Assembly (NCBI GenBank): GCA_944326735.1
Contig: CALVFC010000026.1
Span: 1 to 13,414, forward strand
Source: an uncultured Limosilactobacillus sp.
GTDB lineage: Bacteria; Bacillota; Bacilli; Lactobacillales; Lactobacillaceae
Reading direction: 5' to 3'
Length of the DNA stretch: 13,414 nucleotides
The notes beneath the pieces are model-generated. The model did no database searches, had not been told where the DNA came from, and saw only the letters and a program-made list of their open reading frames with translations. Shown piece by piece: positions 12,671 through 13,414 of this stretch (within the stretch, counting starts at the first letter, position 1; each line of letters starts with the position of its first letter). A program made the translations under genes and the position numbers.

Positions 12671-13414
12671 GTGTTACGTCACCGTCAATTAACTCACCGT
12701 CAAGTGCTCATGGGAAGTTTCTGTATTCCGATCATCATTATGGGCGTGTACTTTGCTTGTCGCGGGATGGCCCCATTTGGCTCAAGCAGTCTGTTAACTG
12801 TCGATTTGGGCCAGCAGTATGTCGACTTTTTCTCATACTTCCGGCGTATTATTTTACATCATCCGAGCGAACTCTTCTATTCATTTAGTAAGGGTCTCGG
12901 TGGTGAAATGTTTGGTACCAACGCCTACTACCTTTTTAGCCCGCTAAACCTGCTTTTACTGCCCTTCCCGGGAGCCAGTCTCACTAGCGGGATCATGCTG
13001 GTGACCCTGCTGCGTTACGGACTGGCGGGATTGACACTCGCCTGGTGCCTCCAACACCTGAACTGGCAACAGGGACCACGAATCTGGGCATTCAGTACCG
13101 CTTACGCCCTGAACGGCTGGATGATCGCTAACCAGCTTAATATGATCTGGTTAGATGCATTAATTATCCTGCCCCTGATTTTCTATGGCTTGATTAAACT
13201 GTTAAATGGTGGCGGCCCCGGGACCTACCTTGGTTGGCTCGCCGTCATGATTATTGACAATTACTACATGGCCTGGATGGTCTGCCTGTTCACCATTTTA
13301 GTGGTTATTTGGCAGTTACCGACGATGTCATCTTGGCAGCAACGGGGCAAGCGGTTCTTACGGTACATCTGGTCGTCCCTGCTGGCGGTTGGGATTAGTG
13401 CCATTGTCCTGTTG
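12671..13414 (+). CDS. YfhO family membrane protein, N-terminal 248 residues (runs off right edge)
   Basis: A GTG start at 12671 lies 7 bases after AGGAGG; the frame stays open to the last base. After a basic start (LRHRQLTHRQ), a first membrane helix runs from about 13 to 30. LLTVDLGQQYVDFFSYFR then lies at about 42-59, with GLGGEMFGTNAYYLFSPLNLLLLPFP near 77-102. Several more hydrophobic helices follow, with NGWMIANQLNMIWLDALIILPL and NYYMAWMVCLF between them. These are typical of YfhO, large polytopic GT-C-like proteins. In Bacillus and Listeria, relatives glycosylate teichoic acids on the outer face using a lipid-linked sugar. The full protein is usually over 800 residues, so most of it is missing. 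It is divergent from the PBP gene; a shared cell-envelope theme is plausible. Confidence 0.9.
   Translation, partial: MLRHRQLTHRQVLMGSFCIPIIIMGVYFACRGMAPFGSSSLLTVDLGQQYVDFFSYFRRIILHHPSELFYSFSKGLGGEMFGTNAYYLFSPLNLLLLPFPGASLTSGIMLVTLLRYGLAGLTLAWCLQHLNWQQGPRIWAFSTAYALNGWMIANQLNMIWLDALIILPLIFYGLIKLLNGGGPGTYLGWLAVMIIDNYYMAWMVCLFTILVVIWQLPTMSSWQQRGKRFLRYIWSSLLAVGISAIVLL

Noticed and set aside
12649..12888. 79-codon plus-strand frame overlapping the start of the YfhO-like gene
   Set aside because: The other frame, beginning with GTG at 12671 after AGGAGG, encodes clear YfhO motifs and stays open to the edge.

Overview
The window looks like a core chromosomal segment of a lactobacillus, probably of the Limosilactobacillus or a close group. 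The basis is protein similarity by eye, the medium GC content, AAGGAG-type ribosome sites, a DUF3042 protein and Bacillales-like gene order. The species call is an inference. I see no mobile element, CRISPR array, tRNA or rRNA, and no gap of 300 bases without a gene.

Left part (1-1190): a coiled-coil protein of unknown function runs off the left edge on the minus strand. It faces away from a 41-residue basic small protein on the plus strand. The 197-base gap between them holds a 14-bp perfect palindrome in the minus promoter and a 26-bp near-perfect dyad on the predicted start site of the small gene. Two strong hairpins follow the small gene and separate it from the convergent aminotransferase.

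Middle part (1188-6622), all minus strand: a class I/II aminotransferase, glutamyl-tRNA synthetase (gltX), type I glutamine synthetase (glnA) and tRNA dimethylallyltransferase (miaA). The first three all handle glutamate or glutamine. gltX and glnA each have a recognisable promoter, a structured leader and a downstream hairpin. No glnR lies between miaA and glnA. The glnA promoter carries a cre-like site and its leader holds two adjoining hairpins. miaA starts with TTG.

Right part (6724-13414): a DUF3042 membrane-anchored small protein (+) converges on a five-gene minus-strand operon, fthC, rhomboid protease, yqgQ-like, glcK and a membrane-anchored rhodanese-like protein with no cysteine. fthC and the rhomboid gene share the stop/start TAATG, and the other junctions are 4, 22 and 22 bases. 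The gene order rpmG-fthC-rhomboid-yqgQ-glcK parallels the yqg region of Bacillus subtilis. Two cre-like sites lie over the operon promoter, which suggests carbon control of glucose phosphorylation. Upstream are rpmG (L33) and a class B penicillin-binding protein. A YfhO-type membrane protein reads divergently off the right edge.

The window is mostly housekeeping genes. I do not see a convincing new multi-gene system. The most promising material is the uncharacterised divergent pair at the left with its palindromes, the rhodanese fold lacking its catalytic cysteine, and the leader and operator structures.
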